Positions 1 to 8,663 of a stretch of DNA of 64,000 nucleotides are shown here, piece after piece; within the stretch, counting starts at the first letter, position 1; each line of letters begins with the position of its first letter. The DNA lies in assembly GCF_003665435.1 (NCBI RefSeq), contig NZ_CP023407.1, positions 3,100,001 through 3,164,000 on the forward strand. Direction: 5' to 3'. A program made the position numbers and the translations under genes. Below the pieces are notes generated by a model. The model had not been told where the DNA came from, did not search any database, and was given only the letters and a program-made list of their open reading frames with translations. This stretch comes from Streptomyces fungicidicus (GTDB taxonomy: Bacteria; Actinomycetota; Actinomycetes; Streptomycetales; Streptomycetaceae).

Positions 1-2057
1 AGGCCCGCCTCGCGGAAGAAGCCGAAGGGGAGGAGGGAGAGCGACCACGGTGCGAGGACCAGCAGGGGGGTGCCCAGCTGGGCCAGGAAGCGGAGTCCGT
101 AGGCCGGGAGGTCGGTGCGGCGCACGGCGAGCACGCCGGCGCCGAGGACCAGCGCGATGGGCCACACGATGGGGGTGAACGCGGTGGTCAGGGTGAGCAG
201 CAGGGCGTACGCCCAGGTGGCGCGCCAACTGCCGCGTGCGTCCGTGGTGTTCGCGAGGCCGCTCGCCGCGATGCCGGCCCGGGCGACGAGCGGCAGCAGG
301 ACGGCGAGTACGGCGGTGCCGATGCGGCCGCCGGCCAGGGCGCCGGTCGTGGCGGGCAGGAAGGCGTAGGCGACGGCCGCCCACGCGCGCAGCAGCCGGG
401 ACTCGACGAGCGGGCGGGAGGCGAGGTACGCGGTGAAGCCAGCCAGCGGTACCGAGCAGACCAGGAGGATGGTGACGGCGACGCCGGTCGAGCCGAGCAG
501 GAGGGAGGCGAAGGCCGCCACGAGCGCGAGGTAGGGCGGTGCGGAGCCGGTGCCGCCCGCGCCCACGGTGTGCCAGGCGTCGGTGTAACGCGCCCACAGG
601 TCGCCCGAGTCGGCGGGCGCGGGCAGCAGGGCGCCGCCCGCGAGCGCGCCGCCGCCGAGGAGCTGGCGGCAGGCCGCGAGGGAGACCAGCAGCAGCAACA
701 GGAAGAGCACCGGGCCGGGATTGCGGGCGATGCGCTTGAGCCGGGCGAACTGCTCGACCTGCAGGAAGTCGGCGTCGTCGCCGCCGGGTCCGGACTCGAT
801 GGCCCCGCCGTGCCGTCCCGCGCCGGTGGTGGCTTCGGGGTCGGAGCGGCCGACGAGGTTGCCCGCGACCTGTTCCACGGTGACGCGGACGGTCGCGCCG
901 GGCGGCGGGAACAGCGGCCGCAGTTCGCCCTTGTCGACCTGCGGGCTGCCGCGGTGGCGCCGTCCGGCGAGGATCCGTTCGGGCCTGAGCAGGGTGCCCA
1001 TGAGGCCGCGGATCTCGTCGACGGCCTGTCCGGGGGCCTTGCCGACGAGGTAGGCGAGGGTGCGCAGCAGCGTGCCGAGGACGACGCGCAGCAGCACCCA
1101 GGGCAGGGCGGCGGTGCGGGTGTTGACGAGCAGGGTGTGGACGGCGCCCGCCTTGTCCACCTTGTGCGGGGAGGCGGAGGTGCGGCCCACGCAGTCGACG
1201 GTACGGCGCTCCCGGGAGGCCGCCTCGGCGTGCCGGACGACGGCGTCGGGGGCGATCAGGACCCGGTGTCCCGCGGAGTGGGCGCGCCAGCACAGGTCGA
1301 CGTCGTCGCGCATGAGGGGCAGGTGCCGGTCGAAGCCGCCGAGCCGGTCGAAGACGTCGCGGCGGACCAGCATGCCGGCGGTGGACACCGACAGCACGGG
1401 CCGTACATGGTCGTGCTGGCCCTGGTCCTGTTCGCGGCGGTCCAGGCCGGTCCAGCGGCGCCCGGAGTTGGCGATGGAGACGCCGACCTCGAGGAGCTGC
1501 CGGCGGTCGTACCAGCCGCGGAGCTTGGGGCCGACGACGGCCACGTCGTCACGGCCGAGCTCGTGCTCGTTCTCCACGACGCGCAGCATGTGGGCCAGCG
1601 CGTCGGGTTCGGGCGCGCAGTCGTCGTGCAGCAGCCACAGCCACTGCACCGGCTCCCCGTGCGGGAGTTCCGGCATGTCGTAGGCGTCGTCGCGCCAGCT
1701 GCGGGTGGCCGGGTCCCAGCCGCTCGGCCGCTTCAGGTAGGGCAGCTCGTCGGGCGTGAGGTGCGGCGCGGCGCGGTGGCACTCCTCGACGGCCTGGCCG
1801 AAGCCGGTGCGCCGGGCGAGGTGCAGCACGTGGTCGTCGCCGAGGGCCTCGCCGACCAGCCGGGCGGAGTCGTCCGCGCTGCCGGTGTCGGCTCCCATGG
1901 CGAACTGGACGGGGCGTTCCTGGCCGAGCAGCCCGGCGAGCGCGTCGGGCAGCCAGCGGGCGCCGTCGTGGGAGACGAGGACCGCGGTCACCACATGACG
2001 CGGGAACTCAGGAGTGGCGGCAACGTCTTGGGCTGCCGTGTGGCTGTGCACGGACAT
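1..2057 (-). CDS. Large GT2-family glycosyltransferase with C-terminal membrane domain (3' end outside window)
   Basis: The N-terminal ~300 residues read as a GT2 inverting glycosyltransferase, with a nucleotide-binding start (VVTAVLVSHDG), an acidic HDDC metal/sugar-nucleotide motif near residue 144 and the later LMRDDVDLCWRAH acceptor-side motif. After about residue 450 the protein becomes strongly hydrophobic with several predicted membrane spans, so it is probably an integral membrane enzyme of envelope polysaccharide or glycolipid synthesis. The reading frame is open to base 1, so the C terminus is missing. The ATG at 2057 has no clear ribosome site, so the start is uncertain. Donor and acceptor cannot be told from sequence. 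It is transcribed away from whiB and lies near other envelope genes. Confidence 0.85.
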   Translation of the reverse strand, partial: MSVHSHTAAQDVAATPEFPRHVVTAVLVSHDGARWLPDALAGLLGQERPVQFAMGADTGSADDSARLVGEALGDDHVLHLARRTGFGQAVEECHRAAPHLTPDELPYLKRPSGWDPATRSWRDDAYDMPELPHGEPVQWLWLLHDDCAPEPDALAHMLRVVENEHELGRDDVAVVGPKLRGWYDRRQLLEVGVSIANSGRRWTGLDRREQDQGQHDHVRPVLSVSTAGMLVRRDVFDRLGGFDRHLPLMRDDVDLCWRAHSAGHRVLIAPDAVVRHAEAASRERRTVDCVGRTSASPHKVDKAGAVHTLLVNTRTAALPWVLLRVVLGTLLRTLAYLVGKAPGQAVDEIRGLMGTLLRPERILAGRRHRGSPQVDKGELRPLFPPPGATVRVTVEQVAGNLVGRSDPEATTGAGRHGGAIESGPGGDDADFLQVEQFARLKRIARNPGPVLFLLLLLVSLAACRQLLGGGALAGGALLPAPADSGDLWARYTDAWHTVGAGGTGSAPPYLALVAAFASLLLGSTGVAVTILLVCSVPLAGFTAYLASRPLVESRLLRAWAAVAYAFLPATTGALAGGRIGTAVLAVLLPLVARAGIAASGLANTTDARGSWRATWAYALLLTLTTAFTPIVWPIALVLGAGVLAVRRTDLPAYGLRFLAQLGTPLLVLAPWSLSLLPFGFFREAG

Positions 2058-2268
2058 CGAGGTACGGGCCCCGGTTCGGTGGACTGTGGGGGACGCCTGT
2101 GCCCGGTGGGGCAGCGGGCGTCTCGGACGAGCGACCACACTATCGGCTGGCCAACGCGGCGGCCCGCCGCCTGTGGACAACCACCTGCGACGGGCCTTAA
2201 GTGACCTATGTGCGAATGACGTGCGTGCGACGGCGATGTGCCGGTTCGTCAGGGAAGAGCCGCCTTCG

Positions 2269-2532
2269 TCAGATGGCGGCCTTCTTCAGCCGGCGGCGCT
2301 CCCGCTCGGACAGGCCGCCCCAGATGCCGAAGCGTTCGTCGTTGGCGAGAGCGTACTCGAGGCATTCGGAGCGGACCTCGCACGCGAGGCAGACCTTCTT
2401 GGCCTCCCGGGTCGAACCGCCCTTCTCGGGGAAGAAGGACTCGGGGTCGGTCTGGGCGCACAGCGCGCGCTCCTGCCAGCCGAGCTCCTCGTCCGCGTCG
2501 TCGACCAGCAGTTGCTCCACCAGCTCGGTCAT
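2269..2532 (-). CDS. whiB: WhiB, iron-sulfur developmental regulator
   Basis: An 87-residue Wbl protein, nearly identical to my memory of S. coelicolor WhiB. Four cysteines that bind a [4Fe-4S] cluster are at positions 25, 48, 51 and 57, followed by the GIWGG turn (69-73) and a basic C-terminal tail (RERRRLKK) for DNA contact. WhiB acts with WhiA to start sporulation septation in aerial hyphae. The frame could be extended upstream, but the ATG at 2532 has a GAGGGG ribosome site and gives the family length. A long 5' region with a good promoter candidate precedes it. Confidence 0.97.
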   Translation of the reverse strand: MTELVEQLLVDDADEELGWQERALCAQTDPESFFPEKGGSTREAKKVCLACEVRSECLEYALANDERFGIWGGLSERERRRLKKAAI

Positions 2533-2600
2533 GTGCGCCCCTCGTCCGTCTTTCGCGTCCCCGTGTGATCCAGCCGTTACCGATTCAGGCTGAACGACAC

Positions 2601-2637
2601 GAGTGAAATTACAAGTGTGCTGCTCCGGGCGAGTCAA
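2601..2637 (-). promoter_or_regulatory. Candidate whiB promoter
   Basis: On the minus strand a TTGACT -35 box (2632-2637) is separated by 18 bp from TGTAAT (2608-2613), a good match to a vegetative HrdB-type promoter. It would start transcription near 2601, about 70 nt upstream of the whiB ATG. A GACAC pentamer, the core of the WhiA site, lies at 2596-2600 beside the start point, so WhiA control is possible but not shown. Confidence 0.5.
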
Positions 2638-2967
2638 GCCGAGATCTGCTATTGAGCCCCTTATTCACTCTGCGGAACCAAGCCCAAGCGGAAAGTGTTC
2701 AAATCACCCTAAACCTCGACACACCTACGGGCCACGCGGGAGCTCGCCGCCCCACGCGAAGCCTCGACGGAGAAGACGCCGACGCGATCGGTCCCGTTCC
2801 TGCAGCCGCGCCGAAGCGAGGCCGATCACAGTCGGATCACGGGATCGCAACGGCGTCGTGCGGCTTCCAGCCGTGCACACCCTGTGTCCCATGAACGAGT
2901 GAGCAAACCTTTCGTCAGCGAGATGCACCGGATGAGGTGAACCTCGTCCCACCAACGGGGCTCCGAG
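2638..2967. other. Intergenic region between whiB and the cdo leader
   Basis: About 330 bases with no credible gene on either strand; ORFs here are short or are extensions of shadow frames. It is less GC-rich than its neighbours near 2640-2720, in keeping with upstream promoter DNA for whiB. I see no clear second promoter or hairpin. Confidence 0.4.
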
Positions 2968-3003
2968 TTGACAGTCGAGGAGTGAACCGCTGTCCTTGTG
3001 GGC
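2968..3003 (+). promoter_or_regulatory. Candidate promoter of the cdo leader
   Basis: A perfect TTGACA -35 box at 2968-2973 is followed after 17 bp by TGTCCT (2991-2996), a weak -10 that keeps the first and last T. The predicted start point falls at about 3003-3004, on the A of the ATG of the small cysteine-rich ORF, which would make that ORF leaderless. Confidence 0.45.
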
Positions 3004-3096
3004 ATGCTCGCGAATCCGGCACTCACCTCGACCCGCTCCGCCGGGTTCCTCGGTGCTGCCCGCGCTCGCTGTAGCTGTCGCTGTTCCGGCTGTTGA
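3004..3096 (+). CDS. Polycysteine upstream ORF (leader peptide) of cysteine dioxygenase
   Basis: A 30-codon ORF ending ...RARCSCRCSGC-stop. Four of its last eight codons are Cys, and all four are TGT, the less used Cys codon in a GC-rich genome. No ribosome site precedes the ATG, and a TTGACA promoter would place the transcript start on it, so it may be translated leaderless. It lies 150 nt upstream of the cysteine dioxygenase gene. Cysteine-rich short ORFs upstream of sulfur genes act as cysteine-responsive attenuators in mycobacteria; that this one does so is inference. A small GGCT-GTTG-AGCC hairpin (3089-3100) overlaps its stop. An alternative GTG start lies at 2998. Confidence 0.6.
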   Translation: MLANPALTSTRSAGFLGAARARCSCRCSGC

Positions 3097-3246
3097 GCCT
3101 CTAGCTCCAGCCCTCGCCGGGCCACCGCCTCGGCCGCCGCTTCCTTCGCTCCCACCGGGGCACCCCTCGCGCCGCCGCCCGCGACCCGGGCACATCCGCC
3201 GCGACACCGCACCCCCACCGCTTCTTCCGCCAAGGAACCTCCGCCC
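3097..3246 (+). promoter_or_regulatory. C-rich spacer between cysteine leader ORF and cdo
   Basis: About 150 nt of transcribed leader after the polycysteine ORF. It is clearly richer in C than in G, the kind of sequence that Rho can load on when ribosomes are absent. No strong intrinsic terminator is visible. An AAGGAA ribosome site near 3232 serves the cysteine dioxygenase ATG. A Rho-dependent or translation-coupled switch is inferred, not seen. Confidence 0.3.
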
Positions 3247-3753
3247 ATGAACAGCGACAGCGACCTCCAGATCGCCGGCGACATCCTCGAAGTCCCCCAC
3301 CTGCTCCAGCCCCCGCGCGAGCACCCGGCCACCGTCGCCGAGTTCGCCGGACTGGCCCGCTCCCTCGCCGCCGACCGCTCCCAGTGGGAGCACCTCGTCC
3401 GGTACGACGCCACCAGCCGCTGGTACCACCGGCTGCGCACCGGACCCGGCTACGAGGTGTGGCTGCTGTCCTGGGTGCCGGGCCAGGGCAGCGGGCTGCA
3501 CGGCCACGGCCGCTCCTCCGGGGTGCTGACCGTCCTGGACGGCACACTCACCGAACGCACGGAGCGCGGCACACGCGCGCTGGCGTCCGGCGCGCAGCGC
3601 GTGTTCGCGCCCGGCTATGTGCACGAGGTGGTCAACGACGCGCTGGAACCCGCGGTCAGCCTGCACATCTACCACCCGGGCCTCACCGAGATGCCGATGC
3701 ACACGGCCCCGCACTGCGAGGCGCGCCCGGAGCCGGGCCCGGTGACTGCCTGA
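3247..3753 (+). CDS. Cysteine dioxygenase (cupin)
   Basis: 168 residues, the usual length of bacterial CDO. The enzyme oxidises cysteine with O2 to cysteine sulfinate using non-haem iron. The cupin carries the three-histidine iron site: His85 and His87 in [10 protein letters not shown] and His126 in [11 protein letters not shown], with a further conserved SLHIYHPGL block near the C terminus. A related thiol dioxygenase acting on 3-mercaptopropionate cannot be fully excluded, but the polycysteine ORF upstream supports cysteine as substrate. The gene is followed 33 bp later by fbiA on the same strand. Confidence 0.9.
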   Translation: MNSDSDLQIAGDILEVPHLLQPPREHPATVAEFAGLARSLAADRSQWEHLVRYDATSRWYHRLRTGPGYEVWLLSWVPGQGSGLHGHGRSSGVLTVLDGTLTERTERGTRALASGAQRVFAPGYVHEVVNDALEPAVSLHIYHPGLTEMPMHTAPHCEARPEPGPVTA

Positions 3754-3786
3754 CGCGATGCCGTAGCGGCCTGCAAGGATGGCCCC

Positions 3787-4758
3787 ATGCGCATTGTGGT
3801 TCTGGCAGGCGGCATCGGCGGTGCCCGTTTCCTGCGCGGTCTGAAGCGGGCCGTGCCGGACGCGGACATCACGGTCATCGGCAACACCGGGGACGACATC
3901 CACCTCTTCGGGCTGAAGGTCTGCCCGGACCTCGACACGGTGATGTACACCCTCGGCGGCGGCATCAACGAGGAGCAGGGCTGGGGACGGTCCGACGAGA
4001 CCTTCCACCTCAAGGAGGAGCTCGCGGCGTACGGCGTCGGCCCGGAGTGGTTCGGGCTCGGCGACCGGGACTTCGCCACGCACATCGTGCGGACGCAGAT
4101 GCTCGGCGCCGGCTTCCCGCTCAGCGCGGTGACCGAGGCGCTCTGCGACCGCTGGAAGCCCGGCGTGCGCCTGATCCCGATGACCGACGACCGCGTGGAG
4201 ACGCATGTCGCGGTCACCTTGCCCGACAGCGAGTCCGGCGAACGCAAGGCGGTCCACTTCCAGGAGTACTGGGTGCGGCTGCGGGCCTCGGTCCCGGCCG
4301 AGGCGGTGGTGCCGGTCGGCGCGGAGCAGGCGAAACCCGCGCCGGGCGTCCTGGAGGCGATCGGCGAGGCCGACGTGATCCTCTTCCCGCCGTCGAACCC
4401 CGTCGTCTCGGTCGGCACGATCCTCGCCGTCCCCGGCATCCGGGAGGCGATCGCCGACGCCGGCGTGCCGGTGATCGGCCTGTCGCCCATCGTCGGGGAC
4501 GCGCCGGTGCGCGGCATGGCCGACAAGGTGCTCGCGGCGGTCGGCGTGGAGTCCACGGCCCCCGCGGTGGCCGAGCACTACGGCTCGGGCCTGCTGGACG
4601 GCTGGCTGGTCGACACCGTCGACGCGGGCTGCGTGGAGCGTGTCGAGGCGGCCGGCATCCGCTGCCGGGCGGTCCCGCTGATGATGACCGACGTCGACGC
4701 CGCCGCGCGGATGGCCCGGGAGGCGCTGACGCTGGCGGAGGAGGTGCGGGCGGTATGA
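3787..4758 (+). CDS. fbiA: FbiA, phosphoenolpyruvate/2-phospholactate transferase of F420 biosynthesis (CofD family)
   Basis: A 323-residue CofD-family protein starting with the nucleotide-binding [13 protein letters not shown] loop. It joins the phosphoenolpyruvyl or phospholactyl group from its GDP-activated form to the deazaflavin Fo, giving (dehydro)coenzyme F420-0. Conserved blocks include VIGNTGDD (~residues 36-43), [15 protein letters not shown] in the middle and [10 protein letters not shown]. The stop overlaps the fbiB start (ATGA), so the two are translationally coupled. Confidence 0.96.
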   Translation: MRIVVLAGGIGGARFLRGLKRAVPDADITVIGNTGDDIHLFGLKVCPDLDTVMYTLGGGINEEQGWGRSDETFHLKEELAAYGVGPEWFGLGDRDFATHIVRTQMLGAGFPLSAVTEALCDRWKPGVRLIPMTDDRVETHVAVTLPDSESGERKAVHFQEYWVRLRASVPAEAVVPVGAEQAKPAPGVLEAIGEADVILFPPSNPVVSVGTILAVPGIREAIADAGVPVIGLSPIVGDAPVRGMADKVLAAVGVESTAPAVAEHYGSGLLDGWLVDTVDAGCVERVEAAGIRCRAVPLMMTDVDAAARMAREALTLAEEVRAV

Positions 4759-6050
4759 GCGGCTACCGGGTCTGGGCCGTGGCCGGCCTGCCCGAGGTCC
4801 GCGGCGGCGACGACCTCGCCAAGCTGATCGCGGACGCCGCACCGGAACTGTCCGACGGCGACGTCCTGCTGGTCACCTCGAAGATCGTCTCCAAGGCGGA
4901 GGGCCGGATCGTCGAGGCGGCCGACCGGGAGGCCGCGATCGACGCGGAGACGGTACGGGTGGTGGCCCGGCGCGGCCCCCTGCGCATCGTCGAGAACCGT
5001 CAGGGCCTCGTCATGGCCGCGGCCGGCGTCGACGCCTCCAACACTCCCGCGGGCACGGTCCTCCTGCTGCCCGAGGACCCGGACGCCTCGGCGCGGGCGA
5101 TCCGCGAGGGCCTGCGCGACACGCTCGGCGTCGAGGTCGGCGTGATCGTCACCGACACCTTCGGCCGTCCCTGGCGCGCGGGGCTCACCGACGTGGCGAT
5201 CGGCGCGGCGGGCGTCCGCGTGCTGGACGACCTGCGCGGCGGCACCGACGCGCACGGCAATCCGCTGGGCGCCACGGTCGTCGCCACCGCCGACGAGCTC
5301 GCCGCGGCGGGCGACCTGGTCAAGGGCAAGGCGTCCGGCCTGCCGGTGGCCGTCGTCCGCGGACTGCCGCACCTGGTGGCGTCCGACGACGGCGAGGGCG
5401 CACGGGCGATGGTGCGCGGCGCGCGCGACGACATGTTCCGCCTCGGCACGTCCGAGGCCGTGCGCCAGGCGGTGACCCAGCGCCGTACGGTGCGGGCCTT
5501 CACGGACGAGCCGGTCGACCCGGACGCGGTGCGCCGGGCGGTGGCGGCGGCGGTGACCGCCCCGGCGCCGCACCACACCACGCCCTGGCGTTTCGTGCTG
5601 CTGGAGTCCGCCGCGTCCCGCACCCGGCTCCTGGACGCCATGCGTGAGGCCTGGATCACGGACCTGCGGCACGACGGCAAGACGGAGGAGTCCGTCGCCA
5701 AGCGCGTCCGGCGCGGGGACGTCCTGCGCAACGCGCCGTACCTGGCCGTGCCCTGCCTGGTCATGGACGGCTCGCACACCTACGGGGACGCCCGGCGGGA
5801 CGGCGCGGAGCGGGAGATGTTCGTGGTCGCCACGGGCGCCGGCGTCCAGAACTTCCTGGTCGCGCTGGCCGGGGAGCGGCTGGGCTCGGCCTGGGTGTCG
5901 TCGACGATGTTCTGCCGCGACGTGGTCCGCGAGGTCCTGGACCTGCCGGCGGACTGGGACCCGATGGGGGCGGTGGCGATCGGCCACCCGGCCGCGGACC
6001 CGAGCCCCCGCCCGGAGCGGGAACCGGACGTGTTCATCGAGGTCAGGTGA
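4755..6050 (+). CDS. fbiB: FbiB, bifunctional F420-0:gamma-glutamyl ligase / dehydro-F420 reductase
   Basis: 431 residues with two domains. Residues ~1-245 are the CofE-type ligase that adds the gamma-linked glutamate tail to F420-0 ([16 protein letters not shown], then [21 protein letters not shown]). Residues ~250-431 are an FMN-binding nitroreductase-like domain ([15 protein letters not shown] start), which in actinobacteria reduces dehydro-F420-0. It begins in a 4-nt ATGA overlap with fbiA, forming the core F420 pair. F420 then serves many actinobacterial redox enzymes. Confidence 0.96.
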   Translation: MSGYRVWAVAGLPEVRGGDDLAKLIADAAPELSDGDVLLVTSKIVSKAEGRIVEAADREAAIDAETVRVVARRGPLRIVENRQGLVMAAAGVDASNTPAGTVLLLPEDPDASARAIREGLRDTLGVEVGVIVTDTFGRPWRAGLTDVAIGAAGVRVLDDLRGGTDAHGNPLGATVVATADELAAAGDLVKGKASGLPVAVVRGLPHLVASDDGEGARAMVRGARDDMFRLGTSEAVRQAVTQRRTVRAFTDEPVDPDAVRRAVAAAVTAPAPHHTTPWRFVLLESAASRTRLLDAMREAWITDLRHDGKTEESVAKRVRRGDVLRNAPYLAVPCLVMDGSHTYGDARRDGAEREMFVVATGAGVQNFLVALAGERLGSAWVSSTMFCRDVVREVLDLPADWDPMGAVAIGHPAADPSPRPEREPDVFIEVR

Positions 6051-6109
6051 GGCTGGGCCTACCCTCGTAGGGACCCGCGCATCACTTCCACTCCACCCCG
6101 GGACCTCTA

Positions 6110-7111
6110 GTGGCAGGACGTTTCACCCCGCGCCCCACGCGTACCACCGTGCGCGGCGGGCACGTCGCCGTACCCAGGGGTGTCCCCCGTCAGGCGCCGG
6201 CTCCCGCCCGCGTACGCACCTGGGTGCCGGAGTGGCCCCTGGACCTCGGCCTGGTGCTCGGCCCGCTGCGGCGCGGAGGCGGTGATCCGACGTTCCGGGC
6301 GCTGCCGGACGGCTCCGTGTGGCGGGCCAGCCTGACTCCGGCGGGCCCGGGGACGCTGCGGGTGACGGAGCGGGGCGGCGAGATCCGGGGTGAGGCGTGG
6401 GGGCCGGGGGCGGACTGGCTCCTGGACAAGCTGCCGGAGATGCTCGGCGCCGCGGACGACCCGGCCGCGTTCGAGCCCCGGCACAGGCTGCTGGCGCACA
6501 CCCGGCACCGGCGTCCGGGGCTGCGGCTGATGCGGACCGGGCTGGTGCTGGAGTCGCTGATCCCGTCGATCCTGGAGCAGAAGGTCACGACGGGTGAGGC
6601 GTACCGGGCGTGGCGGCTGCTGGTACGGAAGTACGGCGAGCCGGCCCCCGGGCCCGCGCCGGAGCGGATGTCGGTGATGCCGGCGCCGCGGACGTGGGCG
6701 CTGATTCCCTCCTGGGAGTGGCACCGGGCCGGGGTGGACGACAAACGGGCGTCGACGGTGCTTCGGGCGGTGCGGGTCGCCGCGCGGCTGGAGGAGGCGG
6801 TGGGGATGCCTCCGGAGGCGGCGCGGGAGCGGCTGGAGCTGGTGTCGGGGATCGGGGTGTGGACGTCGGCGGAGACCGTGCAGCGCAGTCATGGGGCGGC
6901 TGACGCGGTGACCGTGGGGGATCTGCATCTGCCGGGGATCGTGGGGTGGGCGCTTGCCGGGGACCGGCATGCGGACGACTCGGTGATGTTGTCGTTGCTG
7001 GAGCCGTATGCCGGGCAGCGGCATCGGGCCGCGCGGTTGATTCTGCTGAGCGGGAGGGTGCCGGGGCGGCGGGCGCCGCGGATGCCGTACGGGGACATCG
7101 GGCGGCTCTGA
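6110..7111 (+). CDS. HhH-GPD superfamily DNA-3-methyladenine glycosylase-like protein
   Basis: 333 residues with an AlkA-like helical core: LVLESLIPSILEQKVTTGEAYRAW is the entry helix of the glycosylase fold, and LELVSGIGVWTSAETVQRSHGAADAV is the helix-hairpin-helix, followed by GDLHLPG where the catalytic Asp normally sits. It probably excises alkylated bases from DNA. The first ~60 residues are basic and look disordered. A GTG start at 6110 is used; it lies 59 bp after fbiB, and the gene may be read with it. Base specificity cannot be given from sequence. Confidence 0.8.
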   Translation: MAGRFTPRPTRTTVRGGHVAVPRGVPRQAPAPARVRTWVPEWPLDLGLVLGPLRRGGGDPTFRALPDGSVWRASLTPAGPGTLRVTERGGEIRGEAWGPGADWLLDKLPEMLGAADDPAAFEPRHRLLAHTRHRRPGLRLMRTGLVLESLIPSILEQKVTTGEAYRAWRLLVRKYGEPAPGPAPERMSVMPAPRTWALIPSWEWHRAGVDDKRASTVLRAVRVAARLEEAVGMPPEAARERLELVSGIGVWTSAETVQRSHGAADAVTVGDLHLPGIVGWALAGDRHADDSVMLSLLEPYAGQRHRAARLILLSGRVPGRRAPRMPYGDIGRL

Positions 7112-7486
7112 GGCCGCTGCCCCGCGTGGGGGGTGCACTCACCGGTGCGGTGCGGGTGCCCCGCGTTGGGGTGGGCCGGGGGTGGGTTTGCGCAGCCCGG
7201 CGCCTACGGGGTGCCGTCGCGCCCACCCGTGCCGCCCTGCGGCACGACTGCCCGCGGCTGGCGGCTGGCGGCGGGCGGCGGGGCGGCTGGCGGCTGGCGG
7301 CTGGCGGCGGGGCGGCTGCTCGCGGAGACGGTGGGGATCGGTGTCGACGGCGGGGAGGGGGCGGGGTGGGGGTGACCGCCCGCAGTGGCTGGCGCGTCCG
7401 CGCCGGGCCACCTTCCAGCGTGGGCAGTCGCGCCAGTCCGAGGACGGGCACCCCCGCCCCGCCCCCGCACCACCCACCACCCGGGG
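7112..7486. other. Intergenic region between convergent glycosylase and guanylyltransferase genes
   Basis: 375 bases without a credible gene. Both neighbours end here. It holds a G-rich heptamer repeat (7254-7318, listed separately); no strong terminator hairpin is visible. Confidence 0.5.
7254..7318. repeat. Short tandem repeat of GCGGCTG-type heptamers
   Basis: About nine copies of a 7-8 nt unit, GCGGCTG with GCGGCGG(G) variants, in the gap between two convergent genes. Probably a simple-sequence expansion with no coding role. Confidence 0.7.
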
Positions 7487-8569
7487 CTACTGGTCCGACG
7501 AGAAGCGGAGTGCGCCCGCTGGGATCGTCGCGTCGCACCACACCCGGACACCCTCGCGGAGTTCGTTCCGCGGCCCGACGACCGCCCCGTCCCCTATCAC
7601 CGTCCCGGTGAGCACCGACCGCTCCCCCACCCGCGCCCGCGTCCCGATCAGCGAGTCGGTGACGACCGCGCCCGGCTCGATCACCGCCCCCGGCAGGATC
7701 GTGCTGCCGAAGACCCGCGCGCCCTCCGCCACGAACGCGCCCTCGCCCACCACCGTCCCGCCCGCCAGCTTCGCGTCCGGCGCCACGGTCGCCGTGGGGA
7801 GCACCAGCCGGTCCCCGCAGCGCCCCGGCACCGCGGGCGACGGCGCACGTCCCAGCACCAGATCCGCCGACCCCCGCACGAACGCCGCCGGCGTCCCCAG
7901 GTCCAGCCAGTACGTCGAGTCGACCATGCCCTGCAGATGCGCCCCCGCCGCCAGCAGCCCCGGGAAGGTCTCCCGCTCCACCGACACCACCCGCCCCGCC
8001 GGGATCGTGTCGATCACCGACCGGCGGAAGACGTACGCCCCCGCGTTGATCTGGTCGGTGACGATCTCCTCCGGCGTCTGCGGCTTCTCCAGGAACGCCA
8101 GCACCCTCCCCGACCCGTCCGTCGGCACCAGCCCGTACGCCCGCGGATCCGTCACCTTCGTCAGGTGCAGCGAGACATCCGCACCCGTCGTCTCGTGCGT
8201 CCGCACCAGCGCCCGGATGTCCAGCCCCGTCAGGATGTCCCCGTTGAAGATCAGCACCGGCTCGTCCGGCCCCGACCGCAGCCGTGACGCGACGTTCCGG
8301 ATCGCCCCGCCGGTACCGAGCGGCTCATCCTCCGTCACGTACTCGATGTGCAGACCCAGCGCCGCCCCGTCGCCGAAGTACGGCTCGAAGACCTCGGCCA
8401 GGTAGGACGTGGCCAGGACGATGTGCTCGACGCCCGCCGCTCTCGCTCTCGCCAGCTGGTGCGTGAGGAACGGCACCCCGGCCGCCGGGACCATGGGCTT
8501 GGGCGTGTGCACCGTGAGCGGGCGCAGCCGCGTGCCCTTGCCGCCGACCAGGAGGATCGCTTCTGTCAC
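7487..8569 (-). CDS. Mannose-1-phosphate guanylyltransferase (GDP-mannose pyrophosphorylase)
   Basis: 360 residues. The N-terminal nucleotidyltransferase domain opens with LVGGKGTRLRPLT and PKPMVP, the GTP and sugar-phosphate binding signature, and contains FNGDIL. From about residue 250 the protein turns into hexapeptide repeats of a left-handed beta helix. It makes GDP-mannose from mannose-1-phosphate and GTP for mannosylated lipids, proteins and polysaccharide. A glucose- or other sugar-1-phosphate specificity is possible, but the two-domain form fits actinobacterial ManB/ManC-type enzymes. It sits at the head of the envelope block. Confidence 0.85.
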   Translation of the reverse strand: MTEAILLVGGKGTRLRPLTVHTPKPMVPAAGVPFLTHQLARARAAGVEHIVLATSYLAEVFEPYFGDGAALGLHIEYVTEDEPLGTGGAIRNVASRLRSGPDEPVLIFNGDILTGLDIRALVRTHETTGADVSLHLTKVTDPRAYGLVPTDGSGRVLAFLEKPQTPEEIVTDQINAGAYVFRRSVIDTIPAGRVVSVERETFPGLLAAGAHLQGMVDSTYWLDLGTPAAFVRGSADLVLGRAPSPAVPGRCGDRLVLPTATVAPDAKLAGGTVVGEGAFVAEGARVFGSTILPGAVIEPGAVVTDSLIGTRARVGERSVLTGTVIGDGAVVGPRNELREGVRVWCDATIPAGALRFSSDQ

Positions 8570-8663
8570 GTCGTCTCTGCTTCCTGCCGGGACCGGCCGA
8601 ACTGTCTTTCGGCCGGTCAGTGTATGCAGACCCTCGCCGGCAGGACGGAGCGCCCGGCCCGCC

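Noticed and set aside
2996..3250. An 84-codon Pro-rich plus-strand ORF over the cdo leader
   Set aside because: Its composition reflects the C-rich leader, and it overlaps the polycysteine ORF and the CDO start in another frame.
7254..7318. Possible CRISPR-like array
   Set aside because: The repeat unit is 7-8 nt without spacers; it is simple sequence.
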